From the NCBI GenBank assembly GCA_029204225.1, contig CM055094.1:13260422-13324421 (forward strand): DNA of 64,000 nucleotides, written 5' to 3'. A model generated the notes under the pieces. That model worked only from the letters and a program-made list of their open reading frames with translations, was not told where the DNA came from and searched no databases. Numbering within the stretch: position 1 is the stretch's first letter; each line of letters starts with the position of its first letter. The stretch is from Diphasiastrum complanatum (lineage: Eukaryota; Streptophyta; Lycopodiopsida; Lycopodiales; Lycopodiaceae). Position numbers and translations under genes: made by a program. Of the stretch, positions 1-11,125 are shown in pieces.

Positions 1-1
1 T

Positions 2-440
2 TCCCGGTAACCAACTGGAAGTCTCCTTGAGAATCAATGCCAACAAGTGAGTGTATAACTGCATCAAGTACAAATGTCAATGTTTGCTGTGTCAAGTCCA
101 GTGTAACGGCTCCAAGAGATGCAAACCAATCAACACCAAGGATAAGATCATAACGCTCCATAGGAATAATGTAAAGATCTGCCTGTCCAGAAAAATCTCC
201 ATTGCGGTATGGTAAACGCTGAAACATCTGAGAACTAGGAAAAGAATGGGAACTGGCAACCTCAACTGTGAGAGGCTGTGAAGCAGGAATAGGTGAAGCA
301 CGTATCCGACGAGTGATATAATTGCTAATAAAAGAATGAGTGCTGCCAGTATCAACTAAAGCAATATACTCATGACCTATAATACGTACACGTAACCGAA
401 TGGGAGCAAGGACCAGGACGCCCTGTCCAAGTAGCATAGG
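2..440 (-). pseudogene. gypsy retropepsin (protease) domain, partial
   Basis: The reading frame shows LVDTGSTHSFIS around 320-357, the aspartic-protease active site (D-T-G), and later YDLILGVDWFASLG around 110-155, the second conserved block of gypsy proteases. It stays open from about 420 to the window edge, so this domain itself is not visibly broken. It would cleave the Gag-Pol polyprotein. A longer-looking open frame at 92-355 on the same strand is only a shifted shadow of this one. Confidence 0.85.
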
Positions 441-550
441 CAAGCTGAGCATGGCAAGTAGCAGGAAGTAAATCAGTGGAAGGCTTAGAGGATAGGTCAG
501 GCTCATCAGAAATATGAATGTAGATATCGGAATCATCTGGAGTAGTGCCC

Positions 551-1700
551 TCATGGTAAAAAACAACAGTAGTAGTAGGGAGGGCTGACGGCAATCACGG
601 GCAAAATGGTCAGGACTCTTACAACGAAAGCAAAGACGCTACTGCTGAAGGTCAGCGAACTCTGCAGACGTGTAACGTCGGACAAAAGCAGGTCGAGGAG
701 TCGAAGGACGAGGAGACGAAGGGACAATGGAGAGAGCTGGAATAGAAGGGGCAGGTGTAGGGTGGACTCAGGGGGAAAAGATGAAGCAGAAGGATGGGGT
801 CGGGAGAAGCGGGAAGGAAGAGTGTCAGAGTACTTATGCTGTAAAGTACTGGCAAGAGACATCGCCTCAACAAGTGTGGGAGGACGGAAGGAAGAAACAT
901 CATAACATAAAGCACCACGAAGCCCAGCAATGTAACGAGAAATAAGCTTAGTGGGCTGTAGATCTATGAAAAGATAAGAAAGCTCCATAAACTGATCTAT
1001 ATAAGAAGCAAGATCACTGGTCTGAGTGAGACTGCGGAATGTATCACGTTGGCGGTCGAGCCACTGAGGGTCAATCATAGCATGACGGAGGTCACGGCGA
1101 AAAGTATGCCATAAATGGAGCCCTTCCCGATCAGGATCAGCTCTATAAACTCGCCACCGACGTGGCGGCGTGTCCATCTAAATGTAAAGCAGCCAACTAG
1201 ATCTTCTGAGGATCAGTCTTAGGGTAGATCTGAAAATATGTGTCAAGCTTAGCAAACCAATTCTCTAATAAGTTCCCGTCAAAGGAACCGGAATAGGTAG
1301 CGAGCTGTACCCTATCACGAAAGTCTCGAGCAAAGAGTGGCTCAGGAAGTGGGGGACGTGAAAAGAAACCAGGAGATGGGTTAGGTGGAATGATCGGTCC
1401 ACCACCAGGCTGACTAGCAGAGGAAGATGGAAATCCAAATGGAGGGGGAGTCCCAAATGAAGGAAAAACAGGAGCTTTACCAGGACCATGAGGCTGTAAA
1501 GAATCAATCTGTGACTGCATAGTAGCAAAGCCGGTCATAACGGTATCGAAGTGAAGAACGAGGCCAGAAAGGGTCTCATCCATGCGACGAAACTGATCGG
1601 ATAAGGTTTCCTGAGTAGTCTCACTCGGGGTAGGTGAATGTGCCATAATGATAGTGGAAGGAATAGACGAAAACTTGAGAGAGCGGACTCTTGTCGTCAC
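551..1700 (-). pseudogene. gypsy gag, frameshifted
   Basis: Two frames make up one gag. The upstream part (1197-1700) starts with Met after the leader and ends TDPQKI at a TAG (1197-1199). The downstream part (to 551) carries the retrotransposon gag capsid block: WRVYRADPD, then FRRDLRHAMIDPQWL, then FRSLTQTSDLASYIDQFMEL. The frame changes by one base near 1154-1166. Beyond it a CCHC zinc knuckle, C-FR-C-KSPD-H-FARD-C, lies at 591-632 and is preceded by another TAG (639-641). The protein would form the capsid and bind RNA; here it is defective. Confidence 0.85.
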
Positions 1701-1784
1701 GCCAAATCAGTCTATTAAAACCACTATTATCACAACTAAGAAAGGACAACAATCAGCAAATGAAAAAAGTGAAAATGAAGGCTG

Positions 1785-2055
1785 TGAAAATGCGCTGGAC
1801 AGCCAGGAGGCAAGTGACAAATTGGAGTATCAAACGGAGTCGGAATTGCCTGAAATTTGGTTGAGGATGGGCGATGGACAGCCTGCAAACAAGGTGTGAA
1901 AAATGGCTGCAAACGGAGACAAAAAACGGACGAAAGTGACAAGTATGAAGCGGCTGGACAGCTTGCAAACAAAAGTGAGAGGGGCTGAAAATGGGAGGAG
2001 GAACGGATGAAAGAGATGAGGGAATTGGGCGCTGGAGAGCCTGCAAACAAGCTGG
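1785..2055 (-). repeat. ~80-bp tandem repeat in gypsy-1 leader
   Basis: A block close to GCGCTGGACAGCCTGCAAAC occurs near 1791, 1869, 1949 and 2029, a spacing of about 78-80 bp, in the untranslated leader between primer-binding site and gag. The copies are degenerate. Confidence 0.7.
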
Positions 2056-2326
2056 AAATGGGTGATAGAGTGTTGGAACTTGGGCGCCGAAAATAATCTG
2101 CCCAAATTTTTTTTTTTTTTCTTTTTTTCTTTTCCGGCCGCCAAATTTAGCGGAAGTACTTCCGCTAACTATTTGCTAAAGCTCTCCAAGGAAAAATGCT
2201 TTGATAGGAGCTGGTCCTCCTCCAAACTGTGCTGAATGTTGCTAAAGCAAAGAGACGAAAGCCCTCAGCAAGGAAAATGGGCACCCAATCAGAAAATTAG
2301 ATCTGAAATTCAGCAATCAGGAAAGT

Positions 2327-2338
2327 GCTCTGATACCA
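2327..2338 (-). other. primer-binding site, gypsy 1
   Basis: Minus strand reads TGGTATCAGAGC, the usual complement of the initiator-Met tRNA 3' end used by plant LTR retrotransposons. It places the 5' LTR immediately to the right. Confidence 0.8.
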
Positions 2339-2339
2339 A

Positions 2340-2972
2340 GTTACGAATAAAGCCACAGCTGATCTAAAGCTAAGCTATGAAAGCATCACATAAGCAAGAC
2401 TTAAGCTATGAAAGCAGCACATAAGCAAGACTTAACCCTAGAAAGCAGGAAAGAGAGAGATTAAGGAGGCTAAAGAGAGAGATCAATATCATCAGCTGAA
2501 TGACAAATGACACAGTTTCCCTACTTATAGCCAAGAGGAAGCCCTAAAAGGAAGCTTCCGGTGGCTAGGGCCCAACTGGGAGGGAAAATAGTGCGCCCTC
2601 CAAGAAGGCCCCCACTCTCCAGTAATATGTCCAAATGGCCTAATAATGAATAATAAGGCCAAAGGCCAACCATATAGTCTAAGTGTCACTAATGAATAAA
2701 AAAAGGGCCCAAGGCCTGCTTATGCATAAAGTAAAGTAAATGTAAATGGACGCGGCGAATGTAATGAGCCGAGTCCATAGCTAAGGATCAAAGATGTGTC
2801 ATTTTGATGATACGAGAGACATTCTACCTCAGACAAGTGATTATTGGTACTAGGTAGCAATAGGAGGATATGCTAAATTAAATCGAATCAAACCTGGAGA
2901 GTTGAGCGGAGTGAGATTTCTTCGAGGATGACAAGAATAAAACCACCCTATGTGATATGACAAATGTTGACA
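2340..2972 (-). repeat. candidate 5' LTR of gypsy 1
   Basis: The LTR should end beside the primer-binding site. On the minus strand a plausible start is TGTCAACATTTG at 2972, giving about 630 bp. A TATA-like CTATAAGTAG lies near 2522-2532 on the minus strand, about 200 bp from the LTR end, fitting a U3/R promoter. No second LTR copy is in the window, so the outer boundary is a guess. Confidence 0.5.
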
Positions 2973-3288
2973 CTCACAATTTTTACCCCCCAGACAAGTC
3001 ATGTGGAAAATACACCTACAAAACAGGCATCCACAATACTTTCAACTAAGATTATAACAATTTGCAGGCCATTGAGCCACAATAAGTCATGAGTTGATAT
3101 GTGGATGCTTATGATACTTATCAGTTGGTTTGTACATCAATACGACACACTAGACTTGTTTCAGCTAAATAAAGTCATAAGGTCTTTTGGCGATAGAGAT
3201 GCGTTGCGCTCTCATCAGAACTACTTGATATGTACTCTTTTTGTCCTATGAACCATTTTTGGGTATCTACGTCACACTAATTGACGTG

Positions 3289-3289
<1 letters not shown>
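2973..3289. other. no gene seen
   Basis: AT-rich spacer between the gypsy LTR and the LINE; no coding or repeat signal recognised. Confidence 0.5.

Positions 3290-3352
<63 letters not shown>
3290..3352. repeat. (CT)n microsatellite at LINE 5' end
   Basis: About 28 CT units with one interruption near 3345. LINE coding sequence begins immediately after it. Confidence 0.95.
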
Positions 3353-5093
3353 GATTTATGTGATCCCATAAATGTAGAAAACTACCGTACTATTATGATT
3401 GGTCACACTTTGGCTAAGATTTATGGTTCCATTTTACAACGGTTACTGGATCTTTTGCTGAGACTGAGGATTTACATGCTATGGGTCAGGCTGGGTTCAG
3501 ACCAGGATACTCTACCTCAGATCAGATTTTCATTTTGCGATGCATCATTGAGGAGGCACGACATCAGAGACAGAGAGTTTATTGTTGCTTTGTGGACTTC
3601 TGCAAAGCTTTTGACTCAGTTCTGAGACACCTCCTTTTCTAGAGATTATCTTCGCTTGGCTGCACAGACGAGACTATTGTCGTGATCATTACTTTATATG
3701 AGCGAGTTTGGGCGCGGTTCAGGGACGCTAGTGGTTGGTCCTCGCTGATCCATTCTACCATTGGAGTGAAGCAGGGCTGCCCCTTATCTCCTACTCTCTT
3801 TGCAGTATATATTGATGACCTCGAGCGGATTATTCGAGAGGAAGGTGGAGAGGGCTGTCCCTTAGCAGATATTATTATCCCCATTCTTCTATACGTTGAT
3901 GATGTGGTTCTTCTCTCATCCTCTGCAGCTGACTTACAAAGACACCTCTCTGCTTTACATCACTTCTGTCAGCTTTGGGGATTGACGGTTAATACTAAGA
4001 AGACCAAGATTATGGTGTTCACCACCAATAGACAGCATATGAGAGATGTGACCTTCTATTATGATGGGTTGCCGATTGAGATTGTGACCTCTTACACTTA
4101 TTTGGGAGTACTTTTCTTTGGTCCGCTACTCACATTCCGATCGGCAGCCCTCACTAGACTCCGTAAGGGGCACACTTCTCTTGTTCATATGGAGAGATTC
4201 TGCTCCACATATTATGTACAGGACCCTGCTACCAGATGCTTACTATTTTCTACCACTGTCTCCCCGGTTGTTTTATACTCTGCTGAGACTTGGTGTCCGG
4301 ATTTACAACGTGATACTTGGAGGGATCTTACTCGTATCCAGATTCTCATGCTTAGCAGGATGATTAGGGCTAAGCCCTCGGTGCCACATGATATCATATT
4401 AGCGGAGTTTGCTTCCCCTCCCATGGTTATCGGTGCTATGTTTCAGATCATTACCTTTCTTCACAAGATATCAGAGTTAGACACTTCCAGATATATTGTT
4501 GCTGCTCTCACTTCATCACCAACCATTGTTGGACAGGGGGCCAAGCATTCTTGGTTTGCTAGTGTTTCAGCCCTTCTTCGGACTTGGGGCTTATCTATAC
4601 TTGATCTTTCGAGCGGGACTCATGCTTATATCAGACAACATATTTATTGTAGCTACATACGCACTATATGGTCACAGCCAGACCCTGATAAGGTCAAGAT
4701 ACATTTCTATGGCACACATCTACTACGGTTGGATACTACGGGTACCCCTGTCCTTCCAGCATATCTTACACAGTGCGATACCGTATGGGACAGCTCCGAG
4801 TCTCTTCTCATCAGCTGGCTATTGAGACAGGTAGATACACGAACACTCCCAGATTGCAGAGGATATGTCAGCTTTGTTCTCTTCATGAGATGGAAGATAA
4901 GTTCCATTTCATCTTTCGTTGTCCAGTATATTCCGAGATCAGGGGGCGTTACCATTGTTTATACAGAGATACCCCTCTCACGTTGCGATCGTTCCTCGAG
5001 TATCCAGACTCCAGATGTGTAGGTCTTCTATTGAGAGAGATGTATACTCTACGAGCTTCACTTCTACCTATCACAGATATGGATCACAGCTAG
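3353..5093 (+). pseudogene. LINE reverse transcriptase
   Basis: Four frame segments make one RT. First comes NYRTIMIGHTLAKIYG (from about 3380). After a shift near 3470 come GQAGFRPGYSTSDQ and the catalytic FVDFCKAFDSV (motif A), ending at TAG 3640-3642. The same frame then resumes with GVKQGCPLSPTLFAVYIDDL and LLYVDDVVLLS (about 3890; YVDD motif C). A final shift near 4750-4780 leads to the C-terminal CQLCSLHEMEDKFHF plus a downstream C, a zinc-finger-like block usual after the RT of plant LINEs. Both catalytic aspartate motifs survive. The product would copy LINE RNA into DNA at the target site. Confidence 0.85.
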
Positions 5094-5541
5094 GCTCATA
5101 TTACCCAGTTTTTCCAGAAGCGAGACAGAGAGGACATTTCCGTTTTGGATTTTGAAGTCCCCACTCGGAGATCGAAGACACAGAGAGTCTCACATATTTC
5201 TGCTAGATCCAGGATCACTAGATCTTCACGGGCTTCTCGCCAGTCCACAGCACGCTCCACTACTACTATCACTCATTATTTTCAGCTTACTCGTAGCTAG
5301 TCTCCTCCGCAGAGCAGGTGGTTAAGCTCTTGCATTGTACCCTCGCAAGCTGGTGGTCAAGCTTGGATATTTCTTCGTCTTAGAGATAGCGAGATAGACA
5401 TGCTAGTTTCTTGTCTTCTTCTCTTTTCTACTAGTAAATAAGTCCGTATGCGGACAATGCTCCTCACCTTTTGTACTCTCTTTTGTCTTATGTACCTTTG
5501 GGTACCAAAAGACGTTAATAATAATAATTCTAATTCTAATT
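3353..5541 (+). mobile_element. 5'-truncated LINE (non-LTR) retrotransposon
   Basis: Reverse-transcriptase coding starts directly after the (CT)n tract with the block ENYRTIMIGHTLAKIYG, so the endonuclease and ORF1 parts are missing. RT continues to a C-terminal cysteine-histidine motif near 4860-4940. A 3' untranslated region follows and ends in a TAA-type tail (about 5514-5530) next to another short (CT)n. Frameshifts and a TAG make it non-functional. Copying from the 3' end with 5' truncation is normal for LINEs. Confidence 0.85.
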
Positions 5542-6342
5542 CTCTCTCTCTCTCTGCTGGTTTACACAACTGCTATCTTGAGACTCCATATTCAGATGGA
5601 AACTAAAAATTATATCTCTTCTTGAAAGTGGGACCACGCTTGGAATTTCCTTGTAGTTGACTAAGGTTATTACTTCATATATATTACAAATTTCATAACC
5701 TAAATACTATATTGCAATATTTCTAGCTCATTTTTGGGGGTTTTATTGAGTACATTGCCCTATTTTTATGTGTACTCTTCAACTACGGCTGCAAAGGGCA
5801 TTGCCAAAAAGCCCATGTACTTTTTGCATAAAATAATTTATGCCCATTAAGCCCATGGGCACTTTTGCATGAAGGGCTTCAAGCCCATGGGCGTTGTTCC
5901 ATAAAGCATGGATTTTGCTAGTTTTAACCACGAAAGAGGAACTTAGGATAAACTGCTGGACATCGGTCTTTATGCTTTTCGGTGTTCCTGCCGGCTCTCA
6001 GAAGCATAAAGCCCTCTATCCAGGCCCTTAGCCCTTACATGATATGTAAACAGCTGTATTTAAAATGTGGAAAAGAAAATGAAAAGAAGAGTTTTGAAAA
6101 GCGTGTGGAATGCCATGGCTTGGTATGCTGTTCCAACAGAACTTGGATATCAACTAGAACAATTCTCTCTTCTTAAGCTGATACCCAAATAAAAAAGAAT
6201 GAATGAAGAGACTTTAAAGTGGTCACCATTTGGACAGAACTGATGCTATTCATATAAAGCATAACATGGAAGTACGCTTTCTACTTTTTTGTTGTGAATG
6301 AGTTGTGCAACATTAATTGATGTTATCATGTTACTCTTGTAG
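5542..6342. other. no gene seen
   Basis: Short (CT)n at 5541-5555, then AT-rich sequence. It contains a threefold motif AAGCCCATG(T/G)GC near 5810-5892. I searched for upstream MurC exons here and saw none. Confidence 0.4.
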
Positions 6343-6439
6343 GATGACATATTCGAATATCTGTTGAATCAGCTTGCGAGTTGCAATGTCAATGAAACCC
6401 ACCACCAAGGGGAGATTGTGATCATTACTATTGGGGCAG
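6343..6439 (+). CDS. MurC-like penultimate exon
   Basis: Acceptor CTTGTAG at 6336-6342 and donor GTATGT at 6440. Encodes DDIFEYLLNQLASC onward to IITIGA, ending after the first base of the next codon. Confidence 0.5.
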
Positions 6440-6648
6440 GTATGTTTGGACATGACAAATTCTTAGTAACTTGTTTTTGTTTTGTGGTGTTGCAAAATTT
6501 AGGACCTTGGTTAGGATGACCTGAAGGCTGGTATACATGGTCGAAGCTATAGACAGGCCCTTAATAGGACATGTATATACCTTGAGTTGCAGGTGATGTT
6601 ACCACTATAGGACCGAGGCTTTTGGAAGTCCTTGCTCCTCCCCAGTAA
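6343..6648 (+). CDS. MurC-like UDP-N-acetylmuramate-alanine ligase, last two exons
   Basis: Two GT-AG bounded exons, 6343-6439 (32 codons plus one base) and 6593-6648, splice in frame and end at TAA (6646-6648). Across the junction the protein reads GEIVIITIGAGDVTTIG then PRLLEVLAPPQ-stop. The hydrophobic strand followed by GAGD, then G, then LLE-L, is how MurC proteins end: the last beta strand of the C-terminal Mur-ligase domain. MurC adds L-alanine to UDP-N-acetylmuramic acid; in plants that keep it, the pathway serves plastid division. No stop or shift is seen. The upstream exons, including the ATP-binding loop, were not found, so this is either a gene whose earlier exons lie outside the window or a stranded 3' fragment. 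Identity comes from a short stretch, so confidence is moderate. Confidence 0.5.
6593..6648 (+). CDS. MurC-like last exon
   Basis: Acceptor GAGTTGCAG ends at 6592. The exon completes the glycine codon and encodes DVTTIGPRLLEVLAPPQ, then TAA. Confidence 0.5.
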
Positions 6649-7126
6649 AAAATCCCTCAACGTGGTTAGTCCATCTTTGAATTTTCTAGCGATTGGCTCC
6701 CATATATTCCGAACCTCTTTAATGTATAGCGTGATATGAAGTACGTTCACTGAAGGTAAGATGGTGAAATTAATGCAATTATACTTAATGCAATCATAAT
6801 GAAATGTCTTTGCCACACTGGTATCTCAATTTTCTAGTAGGGTTGTTAAGATAAAGTCCATATCAAAGTTTTCTTTTATGTAGGCATTTGCTTTAAACTT
6901 TTAGTTTTCAAGAACAAAAAATCATCGCGGCTTTGATGTTATTATGATAATTACAAAATAGTTTGCCTTGATTTAGATGAATCACCCTAATATGAGCAAG
7001 AAACTCCTAAAAACTCTAGTATGTTATGTCGTAGTTGCTATAGCTACAAATTTTACTATGAAAAAATGCCAAAACATGTAGTTATTTTTCATTTTGACAT
7101 ATCTTGTCTCATATACCTACTGTTAT

Positions 7127-7212
7127 GTTTCACTTAGCTCAATTGGTTAGCTTGGCATCCAAAGTTTCTTTGGTCCCAGGTTCAAGCCTACCCTTGAAAA
7201 CCAAGAAGCATA
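7127..7212 (+). repeat. tRNA-like SINE head, copy 1
   Basis: TAGCTCAATTGG (about 7137-7148) fits an RNA polymerase III A box, and GGTCCCAGGTTCAAGCC (about 7170-7189) fits a B box about 33 bp on, as in tRNA genes. There is no cloverleaf acceptor stem, so it is a tRNA-derived SINE or pseudogene rather than a tRNA. A diverged copy sits near 9027. Confidence 0.5.
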
Positions 7213-9026
7213 TACCTATTGTTACAAGATTTAAAGTTACTAGTGTAAAGCATGAGAACCCGTTTCCGTCTCTGAGTTTGTGCCGTGTTCCAAGTGGCAG
7301 TTTACTGGCAAGTTAATAAAGATCAATATCAACATTGGATATGACATGAAACATGCTTCCAATTAAATTGAAGGTAGTAACCTAGAATTGACAAAACATT
7401 GGTAGTGAGTATTGCCAAGGAAATGGCACTACAATGGTTGGAAGTTGCAGTGTTGGAAGGGTCTTGTAGAATAGTAGAGTTCGATGAAAGTCATCTTACA
7501 AGTGTCTTTCTTCATACTATGGTGTTGAGAGATGGTGAATATAGTCCAAATGTTTTAAGTGAAGTGTGATTAATGACAATAGTGTAGATGATAACGTGCA
7601 TAATCAATGCTAATTGCATAATTGGAATATAGATTGGTACATCAATATTGATGTCAAAAAATATAGTACTTAGATTAATATTAAATATTTAGTAAAAATT
7701 TCATGTAATAAGTGTAATGATCCTGCAAAGATAGCATCATTTTGTAGATGCAGTCTATGTCTACCAATATTAGTTCCTAGAGTGTCTTTTAAGGGAAAAA
7801 CTTCAAGCTTCATTGATCTTGGTTGCATGGATACGTGATCATGTTGCCAGTTTCCTTGTCTAGAATTCTAAACGTAAGCTTTGTAAGTGTAGATAGGAGG
7901 AGAACTCCTTAGGGAAATTGCATGTTAACATCACATGGAAAAATCAGTGGCGATGCATGCAAGATTTACATCACTCACTATCATTATATGAACATAGGAT
8001 CACCTTATTTTTAATGGGTTTTCTATGTTTCATGTACTTCCGTATTTTTTTTCTTCTTAAGATTCAAGAGAAACCCATTCACTATCTATTTTTTGAATAT
8101 CATTTCATTTAACCTTTTTTTTTTTTTTTTGTCTACTTTGTATGAACCAGCACTATGTAAGACAATTCATGTTTCAAATGTTTGTCTAGATCTTAAAAAT
8201 TTTGGTATGGCTTAATTAGTATGAAGTTGTACCATTGTTTTGACTCGTTACATGTGTACCATGGTAATGATTATAGCTAAAATACATAAATTTTGAATTT
8301 CTTTGCTAAAATTTTACTAGCTTGTGCTTGATGTCATTATAGGCATTCCCATTTGGCTTTAGTGCTTTGCCAAAGTGTGATGTTATTGATGCATCAAACA
8401 CATTCGAAGTTTTATGGTCGCATGATTTGACTAATTGGAGGATTTCATCGAATGTTTCGCTATTTAAACAATTTGATGTGTCATTCTCCATTGTGTCAAG
8501 AGCATGCGGAGATGGATTAAAGTGCCATTGAGTTTGTGAGAATATGCCATGATAAGAAGGAAAAATCTTGATATCTGCAAAGATTTGACTTTGTGCCAAA
8601 AATTCCAGTCACATTCTTTCTCGATCAATTTTGAGCTTTATTGGGTCACATATGGGACTTCCCTTGTACTTGGCTGGCTCTACAAGTTGTATTGGATTAA
8701 CATTGTTCCTTGCTGAAAATTCATGTGTTAAAATTTTTAATCCAGTCACTTTGCTGATTAAAAAATAGTGACCTAATAGATTCATTTCTAACCTTGGAAA
8801 AACTCCTTTGAACCTTGATTTGCTTGAGCAGGTTTGATAGTTCAGCAATGCTTTTCAAACAAGCCCTTGAATGATAGTATCAATTTCTAGTCCATTACAT
8901 ATATGCGATATTGTTTAAAGACCATTCCTCCCAATGCATAACATGGATAATTCAACTTTGAAGTAAAATAATAGTTTGGACTAATTTTAGTTTGACTTGG
9001 TTGTATCATTGTGAGATGCAATCTAA

Positions 9027-9109
9027 TGGGGTTTGCTCAATTTATTAGCTTGGTATTCAAAGTTTCTTTGGTCCTAGGTTCAAGTGCCCCTTAGAAACCA
9101 AGATGCATT
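9027..9109 (+). repeat. tRNA-like SINE head, copy 2
   Basis: Shares with the copy near 7127 the blocks GCTCAATT, TTAGCTTGG, TTCAAAGTTTCTTTGGTCC and AGGTTCAAG, followed in both by CCTT, AAACCAAGA and GCAT. The A box is mutated here. Confidence 0.5.
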
Positions 9110-11113
9110 ATGAAGTTTGGTGTAATCCACGAAGCTATCTTGAATGACAACTTCAACACGATAAGAATCATTATTTTTTGATCGAGGAAGATTGGTCTCA
9201 ATGACTTCTCATTAAGAAACCTTTTGGAAATTGACATACGATGTCTTGATGTATATACTCTTAAGGAAAATGAATTGATAGTTTCTTTATTACCCTTTTT
9301 ATGTATGATGTGGAACTCCAAATCTTTCTCATGGCATCTCCTCATCTTTCAGTAAGGTTGCATATTCCTCTATCTCACAGTGGAGGGCAAAATCTTGCAT
9401 TCTAATATATTTAGCTATACTTCCATTCAACAAGTTGCATACACAAATTATTCCTTTGCTTAAACAAATAAGAAATCTTTTGTTGATCCTATTGCTGGTG
9501 GGTTTGCTGAAGGACAGGTGTTTGTTGATCAATAGAATCATATACGTTTGGAACTTTTGTTGTCAATGTGACTCCACATTGAAAAGTACTACGCCGCTTC
9601 TAGAAGTGTTGGAATTCGGCAACTACATACTAGCAAAGGGAACAAAGAAGACTACAACAATGTCAAGTTCATATCAAATTAGTACATAAAATAAACAAAG
9701 GCACATGTCAATGCAAGATGTGATGTATGCACAAAAGGTTACGATTTTTGAACATATAAACATAACAGTATCAACAAAGGGAACAAAGGTCTACATCAAT
9801 GTCAACTCGAGGTTTATCATCGACTATAAAAGAAAAGATATCCTTATTGAGTACATTTCAATCAAGCCAAGATATATATGTTGGAGCAATAAACAACATT
9901 CAATTAATAATCCAAACAAATGGCAAAAATAACCTTACATAATAGATTCAAAAAATTGCAAATTTTCACACTCAAAATCTAGGAACATGAAGGGACTAAT
10001 CTATTTAGTCAAAGCCAAGGACGACGTTCTATTCTTTCAAAGCCAGCACTTAGGGCATTTGTAAATGGTGTTTGATGTGTTTTTGCTGCAACGAAGAAAA
10101 TACTTCTATTTGCAATTGATGAAGTTAATAGGTGACTGCATTGTTGATACATTTTTGTGCATATATTCTTGCTATTACAATGGGTTGGCCTTGGCCAATG
10201 CTAATTTCCACACTAGTATCACAAATTAGATAAAGTGTAGAAGCATAAAGTTTTACATAAAACAATATGCGATATCAAACCAACCATCTATGATTAATTT
10301 CTAATGGATCATATAAATCTTACACTCCTTAGATTATTATGTGCTATAGTCTATGCACTAATTTATGTTTGCAATCATATTCAACTAGATGACAACCCAC
10401 TCCATGCCATGGATACACAAATTTTTACACAAAGAAGAATCTTTAAAAGGAATCTAAAGTTTTGGGCGGGGGGGGGGGGGGAAGAGACTTCTAGGTTAGT
10501 ATGATGTGGGAAAGAATATCTATGAGAAATTGTGGCCTTTTTCGAATCAATAGCTTTGTTTGGCTCCTAACAATACTAGAGAGGGTGTTGTTGTTCCCTT
10601 GTTTTTAAAGATGGGTCATTAAACTTGTTTCTAAGATTCTAAATTTGGACAATCCATATCTCTTACACTAGAGAGATGTACAATAACAAATTTAGATAAG
10701 AAAGTACATTTTAGTCTTGAGAGGTAGATTCAAATTTGACTATGAGTAGTTGTAGACAAAATTTTAGTGTACCATGATCGTCCCATGGATCATGTTCTGA
10801 AAGGATATTAATAAACTTTCCTCCCTCCCTTTCTCCACCAAAGAAAAAATTATAACAAGAATCGAACATTCTATTACCCTCTATAAGAACAACAATGCTT
10901 AAAAATACTCATTGCATCTTTTGGAGTGCATTCGAAAAGCATTTATTGTTCAAAAAATAAAACAATTAAGTTTTTCTATGAAAAATTTGATTATACTAAA
11001 AGATTTGAACAAACGAAGTTGAATTCTACTATTGAATTATCGATGATAGCTCAAATTCGATAGACATAGTTCATGCACCGAGGAATTCATCCATCCCTTT
11101 CAAATTCCCAACA

Positions 11114-11125
11114 TGGTATCAAAGC
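11114..11125 (+). other. isolated LTR-element primer-binding site
   Basis: CCAACA followed by TGGTATCAAAGC, the variant seen in copia element 3. It marks the end of a decayed LTR to its left; no gag could be followed to the right. Confidence 0.4.

Larger units (their letters stand above)
1..2972 (-). mobile_element. Ty3/gypsy element 1, 5' half (LTR, leader, gag, protease)
   Basis: On the minus strand the order is a candidate 5' LTR (about 2340-2972), a tRNA-Met type primer-binding site (2327-2338), a leader with an 80-bp repeat, gag (about 551-1700), a zinc knuckle (591-632) and the start of protease (1 to about 440). Pol continues off the left edge. Gag is broken by an in-frame TAG at 1197-1199, a one-base frameshift near 1154-1166 and another TAG at 639-641, so this copy cannot be autonomous. 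The family assignment rests on the gag domain, the knuckle and the LVDTGSTHSFIS protease motif followed by ILGVDWF, both usual for gypsy elements. The 3' LTR is outside the window. Confidence 0.85.

Noticed and set aside
92-355. 87-residue minus-strand frame
   Set aside because: Shifted shadow of the gypsy protease; the true frame has LVDTGSTHSFIS.
606-945. Plus-strand frames with basic composition
   Set aside because: Antisense shadows of the gypsy gag.
7127-7212. Functional tRNA gene
   Set aside because: A and B boxes are present but no acceptor stem or anticodon arm could be built.
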